From Bacillota bacterium (lineage in GTDB: Bacteria; Bacillota; Clostridia; Lachnospirales; Cellulosilyticaceae), in assembly GCA_023436395.1 (NCBI GenBank), contig JAEZJJ010000008.1, positions 1-55,063 of the forward strand: 55,063 bases of DNA, written 5' to 3'. Of the stretch, positions 43,585-52,564 are shown one piece after another. Numbering within the stretch: position 1 is the first letter of the stretch; each line of letters starts with the position of its first letter. The translations under genes were made by a program, and so were the position numbers. Below the pieces are notes generated by a model. The model ran no database searches and was not told where the DNA came from. It saw only the letters and a list, made by a program, of their open reading frames with translations.

Positions 43585-43734
43585 TTTAAATCCCCCTCTA
43601 ATTATTCTATTTAATATTTAAGACGCTTTTATTTGATTAAAGTTCCACTTTTCTTAATTATATATTAAAAATATTAAAAATTTAAATTTTTATTAGGGAA
43701 TATCTTTTTTCATCACATATATAGAGTATAAAGG

Positions 43735-44163
43735 TCATGCAAATAGCTTCTTGTAGCAGAATCACCACTTCGAGATTCTGAGGAACTGACCGGGTCAGCC
43801 AAGTCTCAATCTATTGTTATAGGTACCTCTGGACTTAAGGAAAATGTTCACTGATTGCTCGGGTAAAGGGAGGCGCTCAAATTATAGGCTGTTTGCTCAG
43901 TCTTTATACTGCAATACCAAATAAAGTTTAAACCAGAGTCTTAAGGTCTAGGTCCTCATGGTAGGACAGTCCAGACCTAGACTTTAAGGAGCTCCTCACT
44001 CATGGGTTAAACTTTCATAGCCAGTCTTAGTAGGCGCCTTTCTATATCCTAAAGGTGCTGAGGAGCTACTTTATGTCTTGAAATCAAGTCTACTTGCTGG
44101 CTATGAAAGTTTAATTAGAGTCTGGATCCGAAAAGGCGACTATCTCATGATAGTCGCCTTTTT
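43735..44163 (+). ncRNA. large structured RNA of unrecognised class
   Basis: About 430 bases with no open frame but dense base pairing. Local hairpins: CAGAATC/GATTCTG (43757-43780), CTGAC-CGG-GTCAG (about 43785-43797), and GTCTAGGTC/GACCTAGAC (43946-43982). A perfect 18-base helix TTAAACTTTCATAGCCAG (44007-44024) with 44097-44114 crosses a 9-base helix AGCTCCTCA (43990-43998) with 44059-44067, forming a pseudoknot. GCGCCTTT (44034-44041) pairs with 44051-44058. 44004-44015 can pair instead with 43923-43934. A strong terminator ends it. No clear promoter is seen; TATAAA at 43727-43732 is possible. Not rnpB, tmRNA, SRP, T-box or a group I/II intron by motif. Confidence 0.7.
44131..44162 (+). 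terminator. terminator of the structured RNA
   Basis: AAAAGGCGACTATC (44131-44144) pairs with GATAGTCGCCTTTT (44149-44162) around TCAT, followed by T. Confidence 0.92.
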
Positions 44164-44387
44164 GCGTTCTTAATATATAATCCATACCCCCATCTTCATT
44201 CGACTGAGCAAATGCCCTAACACATATGTATCAATAGTATTCACTTTTTCATCTGCTATTTTATATACTCCAATGACACTTAATGTATTAAGGTATATAC
44301 TAAGACTATCTAATACAAGGGGATTTTCCGTACAAAGTAGCCACATGTTGCTCCTTGGATAAAATAAAATGCAAAGGAATGAAAATA

Positions 44388-44951
44388 ATGTATGTAAAAG
44401 ATAAGAGTTCAAATCCATCTGCTATTCGTTCAAGACAGATGATTGTAAATGCCCTCTTTACACTGATGAAGCAAAAGAAGTACACTTCCATTACCATCAC
44501 AGATATAGCTATAGAGGCTCAAGTTACACGTAAAACATTCTATCAGCATTTTTACAGCCTAGATGATGTATTGGACGAATATATTGAAACCTTATATACA
44601 GAGTATATAAAAGCACTACAACAGGCTTCTATTCAATCAATTTATGAACACATCCCTCTTTATTTTAAATTTTGGATGACTCATTTTGACTTTCTAACCT
44701 TACTCTCTAAAAATAATTTACTTTCATTTATTCTAACAAAATATGATGAACTTTTGCCACTCATATATGCCCATTTACCTTGTAGTATTGAGGGTGACTC
44801 TATTCTATTTGAATACTTCTCTACTTATACTTCGGGTGCTTTTTGGAAACTACTGTGTAAATGGGTTGAACGTGGTGGTAAAGAGACTCCTGAACAAATG
44901 TCAGAAATATTTAAAGGCTTTATTGTAGAAATGACTAAGAATCCATCCTAA
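44388..44951 (+). CDS. TetR-family transcriptional regulator
   Basis: 187-residue regulator. The N-terminal helix-turn-helix is clear (RQMIVNALFTLMKQKKYTSI, then TDIAIEAQVTRKTFYQHF), and the C-terminal helical region is the ligand-binding part, rich in Phe, Tyr and Leu. I start at the ATG at 44388, 9 bases after AAAGGA. It lies directly before the flavodoxin/ferredoxin gene (136 bases) and likely controls it. Confidence 0.87.
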   Translation: MYVKDKSSNPSAIRSRQMIVNALFTLMKQKKYTSITITDIAIEAQVTRKTFYQHFYSLDDVLDEYIETLYTEYIKALQQASIQSIYEHIPLYFKFWMTHFDFLTLLSKNNLLSFILTKYDELLPLIYAHLPCSIEGDSILFEYFSTYTSGAFWKLLCKWVERGGKETPEQMSEIFKGFIVEMTKNPS

Positions 44952-45087
44952 CAGATTACTCTTTATAATTCATACAAAAAGTAACCAAATGAACTTCAAA
45001 TGTTTCACTTTCTCCTAAATTATTGATTTCTCAGAATAGTTTTTTTATAGTATATAAGAATGATAATAACGAAAGGAGATATTATTT

Positions 45088-45846
45088 ATGGCAACTATTT
45101 TTTGTTTTTCAGCTACCGGAAATAGTCTCTATGTGGCGAAGTGTATTTCAAAAGAACTTGCTTGTGAGCTCATTTCTATGACCTCCCCTATTACAGAATG
45201 TTCTGATTCCGTGATTGGCTTTGTATTCCCTACTTTTTTTCTTGGACTGCCTACTCTGGTAGAAAAATTTATCAAGAATTTAAAAATCACTCATTCAGAT
45301 GCTTATATTTTTGCCGTTGCAACTTGTGGAGGCTTCGTCTTTGATTTAGACGGTGTCGTACGAAAGGTGTTAAAACCAAAAGGATTAACCTTAAACTACT
45401 TTGCAAAAGTACACAGTGTAGAAAATTTCCCCTCCCTATATAAGTCTAATAATCAACAAAAGATTCACCAAAAAGTAGATGAGCGATTACATAAAGTTAT
45501 TTTAGATATTAAAAATCAGAAGAATAAAATAATAAAACCTGTTGGCCTTCTAAACTATATAAGGATCCAACGGTATCTTACTCTACAAAAGATGCCCTGT
45601 GATTCTTTTTTTACCGTAAAAAATTGCATGGGCTGTGGTATGTGTAAGCAGATATGCCCAAATCATAATATATCACTTATTGAAAACTCTCTAGCATTTC
45701 ATGGAAATTGCCAATTATGTCTTGCATGTTTGCATATCTGTCCTCAAAGTGCTATTAATTGGAAGAATACCTCCCAAGATAAACCTCGCTACACCCATCC
45801 CTCTATAACCAAGAGTGAACTCATCCAATTTATAAATGAAACCTAA
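45088..45846 (+). CDS. EFR1-type flavodoxin/ferredoxin protein
   Basis: 252-residue redox protein. Residues 1-150 are flavodoxin-like, with the phosphate-binding start FSATGNSLYVAKCI. Two 4Fe-4S clusters follow: CMGCGMCKQICP (near 195) and CQLCLACLHICP (near 220). This fusion of flavodoxin and bacterial ferredoxin is the EFR1 family, which often sits with a TetR regulator in Clostridia. Electron donor and acceptor are unknown. AAAGGAG precedes the ATG. Confidence 0.88.
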   Translation: MATIFCFSATGNSLYVAKCISKELACELISMTSPITECSDSVIGFVFPTFFLGLPTLVEKFIKNLKITHSDAYIFAVATCGGFVFDLDGVVRKVLKPKGLTLNYFAKVHSVENFPSLYKSNNQQKIHQKVDERLHKVILDIKNQKNKIIKPVGLLNYIRIQRYLTLQKMPCDSFFTVKNCMGCGMCKQICPNHNISLIENSLAFHGNCQLCLACLHICPQSAINWKNTSQDKPRYTHPSITKSELIQFINET

Positions 45847-45939
45847 CTCCTAACGCACAAAAATTAGAACGTTTTGTCATAAACTTTATAGCAATAGAAC
45901 GTATATTCTAAACCTATTTAATAAGAGCGTTCTAAATGA

Positions 45940-45980
45940 AAAGGTCTCCTATGATTATAAATTTATCATAGAAGACCTTT
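45940..45980. terminator. bidirectional terminator
   Basis: AAAGGTCT-CC-TATGAT (45940-45955) pairs with ATCATA-GA-AGACCTTT (45965-45980), between convergent genes. Confidence 0.85.
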
Positions 45981-46023
45981 TAAGTCTTTATTCACAGAAA
46001 AATATGACCTGCATTAAAATGAA

Positions 46024-46761
46024 TTATTTTGTATATTCCTTAATCCATTTAATAATATTTGCACGCACTTCATCTTTACATGTCGCTTGAGTTAAAATAT
46101 CATTTCCATGTGCTGATTCATTGAGTTCAATGACTTTTTTAGGAGTCGTAATAATTTGCTGCGCTATTTTTTTAGTGACATCTTGATAATATTCTCCTAA
46201 AACATCGTTCTTTGAATAGTAAACAAGAATAGGAGAATGCTTTAGTTTTTGAGTATCAATAACAGGCTGATCATCTTCAGATAAAGATAAAATAACTGCA
46301 GTCTTTACTGTATAGCCTAACTTCTCTTTGCTCATAATCTGAAGTAAATCTTTTGAACCATGACATCCACCAATAAATACTACATTATTTGTATCAATGT
46401 TAGCTGCATATTTTTGTAATGTATATCCAATAGCAGCTTCTACATTACAGGTATCCCAATCTTTCCATGTAATGTTCACTGCAAGGAATCCTTCTTTTGA
46501 AACTTGCTCTGGGAAGTCGCCCCATCCAGATTTATCAGTTCCACCATTGTGGGCAAAGAAAACAACTGGATATTTTTTGTCTTTTTTCATATCCTTAGGT
46601 AAAAAAACATCTTGTTCTAATGAAAAATACACCTCCGTGTTTGTTACTTCTGCTGGAGCTGTTGGAGTAGGTTTTTTTTCTACATCAGTAGATGCATATA
46701 CTAAACTACTCATTACCGTCATACATGTTACCATAAACACTATCAACTTGTTCTTTTTCAT
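46024..46761 (-). CDS. secreted dienelactone-hydrolase-like alpha/beta hydrolase
   Basis: 245-residue exported hydrolase. A signal peptide (MKKNKLIVFMVTCMTVMSSLVYA) is followed by a Thr/Pro/Ala stretch. The nucleophile elbow is FIGGCHGSKD, with Cys133 in the G-x-C-x-G position, as in dienelactone hydrolases. Likely acid and base partners are in YYSKNDVLGEY and ESAHGND. No anchor is visible, so it may be secreted. Substrate unknown. AAGGAG precedes the ATG. Its upstream neighbour is an AraC regulator on the same strand. Confidence 0.75.
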   Translation of the reverse strand: MKKNKLIVFMVTCMTVMSSLVYASTDVEKKPTPTAPAEVTNTEVYFSLEQDVFLPKDMKKDKKYPVVFFAHNGGTDKSGWGDFPEQVSKEGFLAVNITWKDWDTCNVEAAIGYTLQKYAANIDTNNVVFIGGCHGSKDLLQIMSKEKLGYTVKTAVILSLSEDDQPVIDTQKLKHSPILVYYSKNDVLGEYYQDVTKKIAQQIITTPKKVIELNESAHGNDILTQATCKDEVRANIIKWIKEYTK

Positions 46762-46887
46762 TTTTAACTCATCTCCTTAATAATTTATAAATTGATTTAA
46801 AAATCAAAATATTATAAGAAAATGATAGTATGAATACTAATCTTTTAAAATATAAAATACGCACTCGATATTAGCAAATAATCATTT

Positions 46888-47802
46888 TTATCCTATTATA
46901 CGATATTTTTTTCGAAAGCTCGAAGGTGATTCTGAATAATGTTTTTTAAAACTTCGTATAAAATTGACTTCTTCACCAAAACCCACCTTTTCACAAATTT
47001 CATAAATAGGTACTGTAGTGTTAGTAAGCATCTTTTCTGCAATCTTCAATCTATACTTAATCAAATAGGCAATGGGGGTATCACCCGTCAATTCAAGAAA
47101 ACATTTATTAAGGGTATTGCGATTCAAATGAAATTGTAACGTTAAATCCTTGATTGTAATTTTATTTATATAGTTGGTATGTAAATAATCTAAAATCTTT
47201 CCTATTTGAGTTACATCCTTATTGAATTGAAGATATTGTGTTTCTAAGCTAGAAGTACTATATTTTTCTTGTAATAAAATGAGTATTTCAATAAGAATAG
47301 AACGACTTCGACACGGCCAAAAGAAATCTCTTTCCATACTTAATTCATTTTGTAACCTACTAAACTTTTGGCATAAAAATTGCATCATTAAAATATCTAT
47401 ATTTATGTCACCCACATAAGCATCTGTTCTTTCAAAAAAGGAATCAAATAAAAATTTATCCATGAGAGAAGAAGTGATGGCACTATTAGAATAATCGTCT
47501 GTATAGATATTATCAAGTGTTAAACTATTATTAATCACTTCTGGGTGGAAATAAATACACTCTGCCTCATATGTCTTTTGACTAATGATAGACACTTTAT
47601 CTTGATGATTGATACAAAGGACACAAGGAGATGAAAACACCCTCTGTTTGTTATTTATTTCCATAACCACTGTTCCTTTTTTAAGTAATACAATTTTCAG
47701 GCACTCCTTGTTAGATATACATTCAAATTTTTCATGTGTACTGCAAGCTAATTTAAAAACATAATTTTCGTAAAAACGTTTTCCTGTTTCCCAATCGCCC
47801 AT
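46888..47802 (-). CDS. AraC-family transcriptional regulator
   Basis: 304-residue regulator. The N-terminal cupin-like sensing part (residues 1-190) has the KGTVVMEINNKQRVF pattern. The C-terminal tandem helix-turn-helix has ITIKDLTLQFHLNRNTLNKCF and IYEICEKVGFGEEVNFIRSFKKH, with the final SPSSFRKKYR. AAGGAGG precedes the ATG. It may control the hydrolase gene downstream, though an intergenic promoter may exist between them. Confidence 0.88.
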   Translation of the reverse strand: MGDWETGKRFYENYVFKLACSTHEKFECISNKECLKIVLLKKGTVVMEINNKQRVFSSPCVLCINHQDKVSIISQKTYEAECIYFHPEVINNSLTLDNIYTDDYSNSAITSSLMDKFLFDSFFERTDAYVGDINIDILMMQFLCQKFSRLQNELSMERDFFWPCRSRSILIEILILLQEKYSTSSLETQYLQFNKDVTQIGKILDYLHTNYINKITIKDLTLQFHLNRNTLNKCFLELTGDTPIAYLIKYRLKIAEKMLTNTTVPIYEICEKVGFGEEVNFIRSFKKHYSESPSSFRKKYRIIG

Positions 47803-47842
47803 GTTTATCCTCCTTAATTTTTACTACTTCAGGCATATCTTA

Positions 47843-47994
47843 GTCCTTTATAAATTCATTTGGTAATACCTGTAAAGCATCATTCTTACAAACAAGCCCA
47901 TTCACATGGATTCTTGCTTCTTAATTTTATCAAAGGAAAGCTTCATATCTTCAAGGAACTTAACCTATGATAAATCCACATCCTATTTCTTGCT
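47843..47994 (-). pseudogene. fragment of a solute-binding-protein gene
   Basis: On the minus strand, between stop codons and a frameshift, the sequence reads DVDLS-stop-VK, EDMKLSFDKIKKQES, then after a shift VNGLVCKNDALQVLPNE. This lines up well with the protein encoded at 52565-54070 (DMDLSGVK, KDMEPFFEIIKEKES, MNVLVCNEFAIELLPYE, residues of about 190-235). It is a remnant of a paralogous binding protein. The rest of the gene is gone. Confidence 0.75.
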
Positions 47995-48179
47995 CTTAAT
48001 AAATAATGCTCATTGTATTTCACCAGTTTTATTTCTTTTATCCTATATATTTTAACATATTACAGCTTCATATTAGACTAAATTTTACAACTATTTTTCA
48101 TTTTTTTAATTTTTTTAAGATATAATAGAAATATACATCAATAAAAAGCGGCTATTACATCACCTTAGGAGGTATCAAT

Positions 48180-48836
48180 TTGAATATACATATCTTAATT
48201 GTAGAAGATGATGAATCTATTTCTCATCTCATTAAGCTTAATTTATCTATGATCGGTTATGAATGTACTCAGATATTTAATGGACTGGATGTCTTGCCCC
48301 TACTACAGGCAAACACCTTTGATCTTATCTTAATGGACATTATGCTACCTGGCATAGATGGCTTTCAATTGATTCAAAAAATTAAGCACTTTCATATTCC
48401 CGTCATCTTTCTTACAGCTAAAAGTGCATTAACTGATAAGGTAACTGGACTAAAATCCGGTGCTGAGGATTATATCGTAAAACCCTTTGAAACTATAGAA
48501 CTATTAGCACGAATAGAAGTGGTTCTAAGGCGCTATGCTAAAAATAATGGCTGTATCCAATTTAAGGACATTACTATTTATGAAAGTGAAAGAATCGTAA
48601 AAAAAGACATGAATCCCATTAACATAACCCTAAAGGAATTTGACTTATTGCTTTTACTTGTAAAAAACAAAAATATGGCCTTATCTAGAGAATATTTATT
48701 AGAAACGGTTTGGGGGTTTGAATATATGGGAGAAACAAGAACAATTGATACACATATTCAAAATCTAAGAAAGAAACTAGGCCTAATGGATACCATTAAA
48801 ACAGTTTACAAAATTGGCTATAGATTAGAGGAATAA
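48180..48836 (+). CDS. OmpR-family response regulator
   Basis: 218-residue response regulator. The receiver domain begins ILIVEDDESIS, with phosphoacceptor Asp53 in LILMDIMLPG and the Lys of VKPF about 50 residues on. The C-terminal winged helix ends with TIDTHIQNLRKKLG. It starts with TTG at 48180, 7 bases after AGGAGG. The gene ends 4 bases before the histidine kinase, and together they form a two-component system. Confidence 0.93.
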   Translation: MNIHILIVEDDESISHLIKLNLSMIGYECTQIFNGLDVLPLLQANTFDLILMDIMLPGIDGFQLIQKIKHFHIPVIFLTAKSALTDKVTGLKSGAEDYIVKPFETIELLARIEVVLRRYAKNNGCIQFKDITIYESERIVKKDMNPINITLKEFDLLLLLVKNKNMALSREYLLETVWGFEYMGETRTIDTHIQNLRKKLGLMDTIKTVYKIGYRLEE

Positions 48837-48840
48837 TCTG

Positions 48841-50262
48841 ATGAAACTATGGCAGAAAATCTATTTTTTTCCTTTATTTCTCCTTGTGCTAACCCTTAAT
48901 CTCTCCGGACTCCTACTTATTCAAAACTTCCATAATAGCCTTTTAAAAAAAGAAATTGAAGCCTGTATCACTGAAAAGAATTTCTTAACTTATGAATTAA
49001 GAATAAATAATCAACAAGTCGGGAACTCTTTGAATCTGGAGGGTACCATTAACACACTAATGACTGATTATGTTGATTCTATCTATTATGAGGGGTCTTT
49101 TCAAATCCTAGGTTTGGAAAACAAGCTGCTATATACAGACTTTGATTTTCCCCTTCCTCCCAGTTATGAAGAGCTAGAAAATCTGCCATTTGGTCAAACG
49201 CATTACATTATCCGCCCCCTTGGAGGTCACTATTATTTATACGTTGCCAGTCTGACAGATGCCTATGGTACCCCCTTAATGATTTATTATGCTAAAGATA
49301 TTTCCACCATCTACGATGAGCGCCAGACCCATATCCATTTCTTTCTCAAGTTAGATTGTTTTATATGCTTAATTTTTGCCATCTTTATGTTTTTAATAAG
49401 CCACAAAATCACCAAGCCTATTGGTATCCTAACTAACTCTACACAAAAGATTACTTCTGGCAAGTATAACGAACGAGTACTTATAGATACTAAAGATGAA
49501 TTTAGTACCTTGTCTACTTGCTTTAATCAAATGGCTCAAACTATTGAAGATAAGATCGCACAACTTCAACTTTCTAATGAGCAAAAAGAAACTTTTATCA
49601 ATGATTTTACTCATGAACTCAAAACACCACTGACTTCCATCATTGGCTATGCCAACTTTATACGGACTTCTAAATATAATGAACAACTTTTCTTTGAAGC
49701 CTCAGACTATATTTACAAAGAAAGTAAAAACCTTGAACAAATGGCATTTAAAATGATGGATCTCATTTATGCTAAATCCGCCCATATCACTTTTCAGCCC
49801 CAAGAAGTTCTCTCACTTTATAAAGAAGTTAAGCAGTCCTTACAGCCAAAGCTTGATGAAAAGCAAATGGACTTAAAGATTATTGGACCACCTTGTATAC
49901 TCATGGTAGATAAAATTTTAATGAAAATATTTTTGTGCAACTTAGTAGACAATGCTATTAAAGCTTCTCCTGCTAATAGTTCCATTATCTTAGCTATTCA
50001 TACCCACAATCATCAGACCACTCTCTCCGTCCAGGATTTTGGTATGGGTATATCACCCGACCATATTTCTAAAATCTGTGACCCTTTTTATGTTGTGGAT
50101 TCTGCCAGAACTAAAAAAAACAATGGTGCTGGCATTGGGTTATCTATTTGCAGCGAAATCGCTAAATGCCACAATGGAACGCTTCACATAGACAGCCAAC
50201 TTAATGAAGGTACTACCATTTCTATTAGTTTTTGTACTCCTGATCATTTGACAACTATTTGA
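48841..50262 (+). CDS. sensor histidine kinase
   Basis: 473-residue membrane kinase. Transmembrane segments at about 8-29 and 165-188 bracket an extracellular sensor region. A HAMP-like linker (TQKITSGKYNERV) follows. The H-box is FTHELKTPLTSIIGYANF with phosphorylated His258, and the ATPase part has NLVDNAIKAS (N box), DFGMGISPD (G1) and GAGIGLSICSEIAK (G2). Partner of the preceding regulator. The input signal is unknown; the next gene encodes a secreted protein that might be regulated by the pair. Confidence 0.93.
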   Translation: MKLWQKIYFFPLFLLVLTLNLSGLLLIQNFHNSLLKKEIEACITEKNFLTYELRINNQQVGNSLNLEGTINTLMTDYVDSIYYEGSFQILGLENKLLYTDFDFPLPPSYEELENLPFGQTHYIIRPLGGHYYLYVASLTDAYGTPLMIYYAKDISTIYDERQTHIHFFLKLDCFICLIFAIFMFLISHKITKPIGILTNSTQKITSGKYNERVLIDTKDEFSTLSTCFNQMAQTIEDKIAQLQLSNEQKETFINDFTHELKTPLTSIIGYANFIRTSKYNEQLFFEASDYIYKESKNLEQMAFKMMDLIYAKSAHITFQPQEVLSLYKEVKQSLQPKLDEKQMDLKIIGPPCILMVDKILMKIFLCNLVDNAIKASPANSSIILAIHTHNHQTTLSVQDFGMGISPDHISKICDPFYVVDSARTKKNNGAGIGLSICSEIAKCHNGTLHIDSQLNEGTTISISFCTPDHLTTI

Positions 50263-50352
50263 CAACTCCCCCAAACTTCTCAAACATTTTAGTTCTATAC
50301 TAAAACAGTAATAAGTACTTATTAAAATCATAATCATATTGGAGGAATTAAA

Positions 50353-51174
50353 ATGAAGGTGAAAAAATTATTTACAGGATTATTAATCACCAGCCTCACA
50401 ACACTATCAGGCTTGCAGCTTCTAGCAAGTACTACTGGTAATGAAATCATTAAAACTAACATTGTCTATACAGCCACAGACCCCTCTCCAGAAACCACAA
50501 CTGAAACTGATTTAAATGCATTCTATAATGAAAAAGGCTTTAAGATTTTAGAAAATTATTTTAATATTACACGAGATCAACTTCCTAAAGATGCTAAGTT
50601 TATAATATTCGTGATGACGAAAGAGAGTTTAGCTCAAGAAGAAGCTCATTGGCTTGAGCTTTGTGAGCAAGAATATGCGCAAAAGAAGCTTACAAAACAA
50701 GAATACACAACACAAAAGGAAGACCTTAAAAAACAATATGATGGGTACCGTAATCAGCTTATTGAAGCCAATCATGACATCGTTACTTGTCAACTATATC
50801 TTGGTATCAATTCACCAAATGCCTTCTATTCTATTCTTTTTAATGCCAATACCAAAGAAGCTTACGAGGTTACGTGCCCTTATTCAGAAGAAGGATGGAA
50901 TCTCCAGTGTGCTGTTGTAGATGGTAAGAAACCATCATCCGCTTCAGAAGCCACTGATCAAATTAAAACCGCAATTGGCATTCAGTTTATTACCACACAT
51001 CAAATTGCTGACATTAAAAATCCTAAGATTGTTATAATTAAAGGTTCAACTCATAACCGCATTTATTATGAGGATGCCTCTGACCCTAATAAAAAGGTGC
51101 TACTCTTCTTTGATCCAGTCACTAACAAAGTTATTGCATTTAATTCTGGACATGATGCCGCGGAATTAAGCTAA
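50353..51174 (+). CDS. hypothetical secreted protein
   Basis: 273-residue exported protein that I do not recognise. Signal peptide of about 26 residues (KKLFTGLLITSLTTLSGLQLLAS). Two-part body: a helical, Lys/Gln/Glu-rich part (about 60-140) and a C-terminal beta-rich domain with VLLFFDPVTNKVIAFNS. Single gene after the two-component system, with its own AGGAGG (TTGGAGGAATT) and the terminator at 51238. It may be a target of that system. Confidence 0.7.
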   Translation: MKVKKLFTGLLITSLTTLSGLQLLASTTGNEIIKTNIVYTATDPSPETTTETDLNAFYNEKGFKILENYFNITRDQLPKDAKFIIFVMTKESLAQEEAHWLELCEQEYAQKKLTKQEYTTQKEDLKKQYDGYRNQLIEANHDIVTCQLYLGINSPNAFYSILFNANTKEAYEVTCPYSEEGWNLQCAVVDGKKPSSASEATDQIKTAIGIQFITTHQIADIKNPKIVIIKGSTHNRIYYEDASDPNKKVLLFFDPVTNKVIAFNSGHDAAELS

Positions 51175-51237
51175 ACCTCTTAATAAAGCATCAACCTTAT
51201 TAAACCTAGTGGAGATTAATAAATATATTTTTATCAT

Positions 51238-51270
51238 AAAGGCATCAAGATTTGCCATCTTGATGCCTTT
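51238..51270. terminator. bidirectional terminator
   Basis: AAAGGCATCAAGAT (51238-51251) pairs with ATCTTGATGCCTTT (51257-51270), between convergent genes. Confidence 0.85.
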
Positions 51271-51316
51271 GATGTTATGTATATGAAATTCCTAACTCCT
51301 AGTTACTTATTGTTTT

Positions 51317-52510
51317 TTAATATACTTTTTTTAATATACTTTTTTTAACCATATAATACAAATGACATAGAGTATAACATAAAATAATACTAACTATTGA
51401 GGCAAGAATAAATTTTAGCATAGGATGTAACGGTACATTAATAATAGCTATCTGAGTAGGAATGACTATAAACGGATGAATGAGATACACTCCAAAGGAG
51501 TATTTAGCTGCCATTTTTAAAACCCTATTTGTGCCATTAGCTTTTTGCCGAAAGAGTATTGGCAAACTGATACACAGCCCCACGCATAGAAAAGAGTCCC
51601 AAGCGGATACAATCAATGAATTTAAAGATAATCCTTCTGCCCATACTCCATAGCCACCCACAAGCATAAGGATAATAGGAGGTGCTAGTAAAATCACAAT
51701 AACCGAAATGACTCCCCATAAAATTCCCACAGACACGGGAAGCTTTTGGAGCCATTGCTGCTTGTAAGCCACAATACCAAAACAAAACATGGCAATATAA
51801 GTAATAACCCTTGCAGGTTCAAAGCTATGTAATGGCAACCAATAACCAGGTGGAAAGATTATTCTTATCATAAAGGTAAGGAGCATTAGGCCTAGCCCCA
51901 ATAATAAGATATGTTTATCATTCAGAGAAGACGGCCAGATGTCTGAAACATTATTTAAATTTAAATTCAAATTCTTCTTTCTTGGTTGTTTCATCCCTTT
52001 TATTTGACTAAATAAGATATAAATAACGATAAAAAAGAGTAGGTTAAATAAAAACCAGGTATGTCCAAAATTAATATCACCATCAGGAATAAGAAAATAC
52101 CGATGACTCAGAAAATCTGCGAAAGACATTCCTTCGCCAAATAACAAAAATCCAGTGACTGGCAATACTATAAACATAAATATGATGATTGGAATACCCA
52201 ATCTTTTTAGTCGTTCCCAAAGATATCTTTTAGCCGTTTTGTGTTCTAAAGAAAGTGGAATAAAATATGCAGATAGCATAAAAAAAAGTGCCATAAAAAA
52301 TGCATTATCAACAGATAGAAGCCACCCAATTATTCTATTATTTATCTCGGGTATATTAGGTTGCTGTACTGACCAACCTGTATTAATGGTTACGTAGGCT
52401 TGACTAGTGTGATGTGCCACTACTAGGCAAGTAAGTGCCGTTTTTAGATTATCAAGATAATTGACCCTATTTAATTTTGTATTTTTAGTATTCGAAGTCG
52501 TATTCATCAT
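51317..52510 (-). CDS. acyltransferase 3 family membrane protein
   Basis: 397-residue polytopic membrane protein with about 10 helices. The start YLDNLKTALTCLVVAHH is the acyltransferase-3 pattern, with the catalytic His region VVAHHTSQAY; FMLSAYFIPLSLEHKTAK and WFLFNLLFF also occur in the family. These enzymes acetylate surface glycans or peptides; the acceptor is unknown. The stop region is made of a repeat TTAATATACTTTTT present twice. Single gene. Confidence 0.85.
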   Translation of the reverse strand: MMNTTSNTKNTKLNRVNYLDNLKTALTCLVVAHHTSQAYVTINTGWSVQQPNIPEINNRIIGWLLSVDNAFFMALFFMLSAYFIPLSLEHKTAKRYLWERLKRLGIPIIIFMFIVLPVTGFLLFGEGMSFADFLSHRYFLIPDGDINFGHTWFLFNLLFFIVIYILFSQIKGMKQPRKKNLNLNLNNVSDIWPSSLNDKHILLLGLGLMLLTFMIRIIFPPGYWLPLHSFEPARVITYIAMFCFGIVAYKQQWLQKLPVSVGILWGVISVIVILLAPPIILMLVGGYGVWAEGLSLNSLIVSAWDSFLCVGLCISLPILFRQKANGTNRVLKMAAKYSFGVYLIHPFIVIPTQIAIINVPLHPMLKFILASIVSIILCYTLCHLYYMVKKSILKKVY

Positions 52511-52564
52511 TTCATTCCATCCCTAATCTAGCTTGTTCAAGTAATATGTTTGAACTTAGCAATT

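Noticed and set aside
43735..44163. RNase P RNA, tmRNA or group I/II intron
   Set aside because: GAGGAACTGACC superficially resembles the RNase P GAGGAAAGTCC, but the other conserved blocks are missing. No tmRNA ends or intron core motifs are seen.
44170..44418. 82-codon minus-strand frame before the TetR gene
   Set aside because: It overlaps the TetR start, has no ribosome binding site and an irregular composition; probably chance.
52534..52554. GTTCAA...TTGAAC hairpin as terminator of the solute-binding-protein gene
   Set aside because: The stem is short and no T-run follows on the minus strand.
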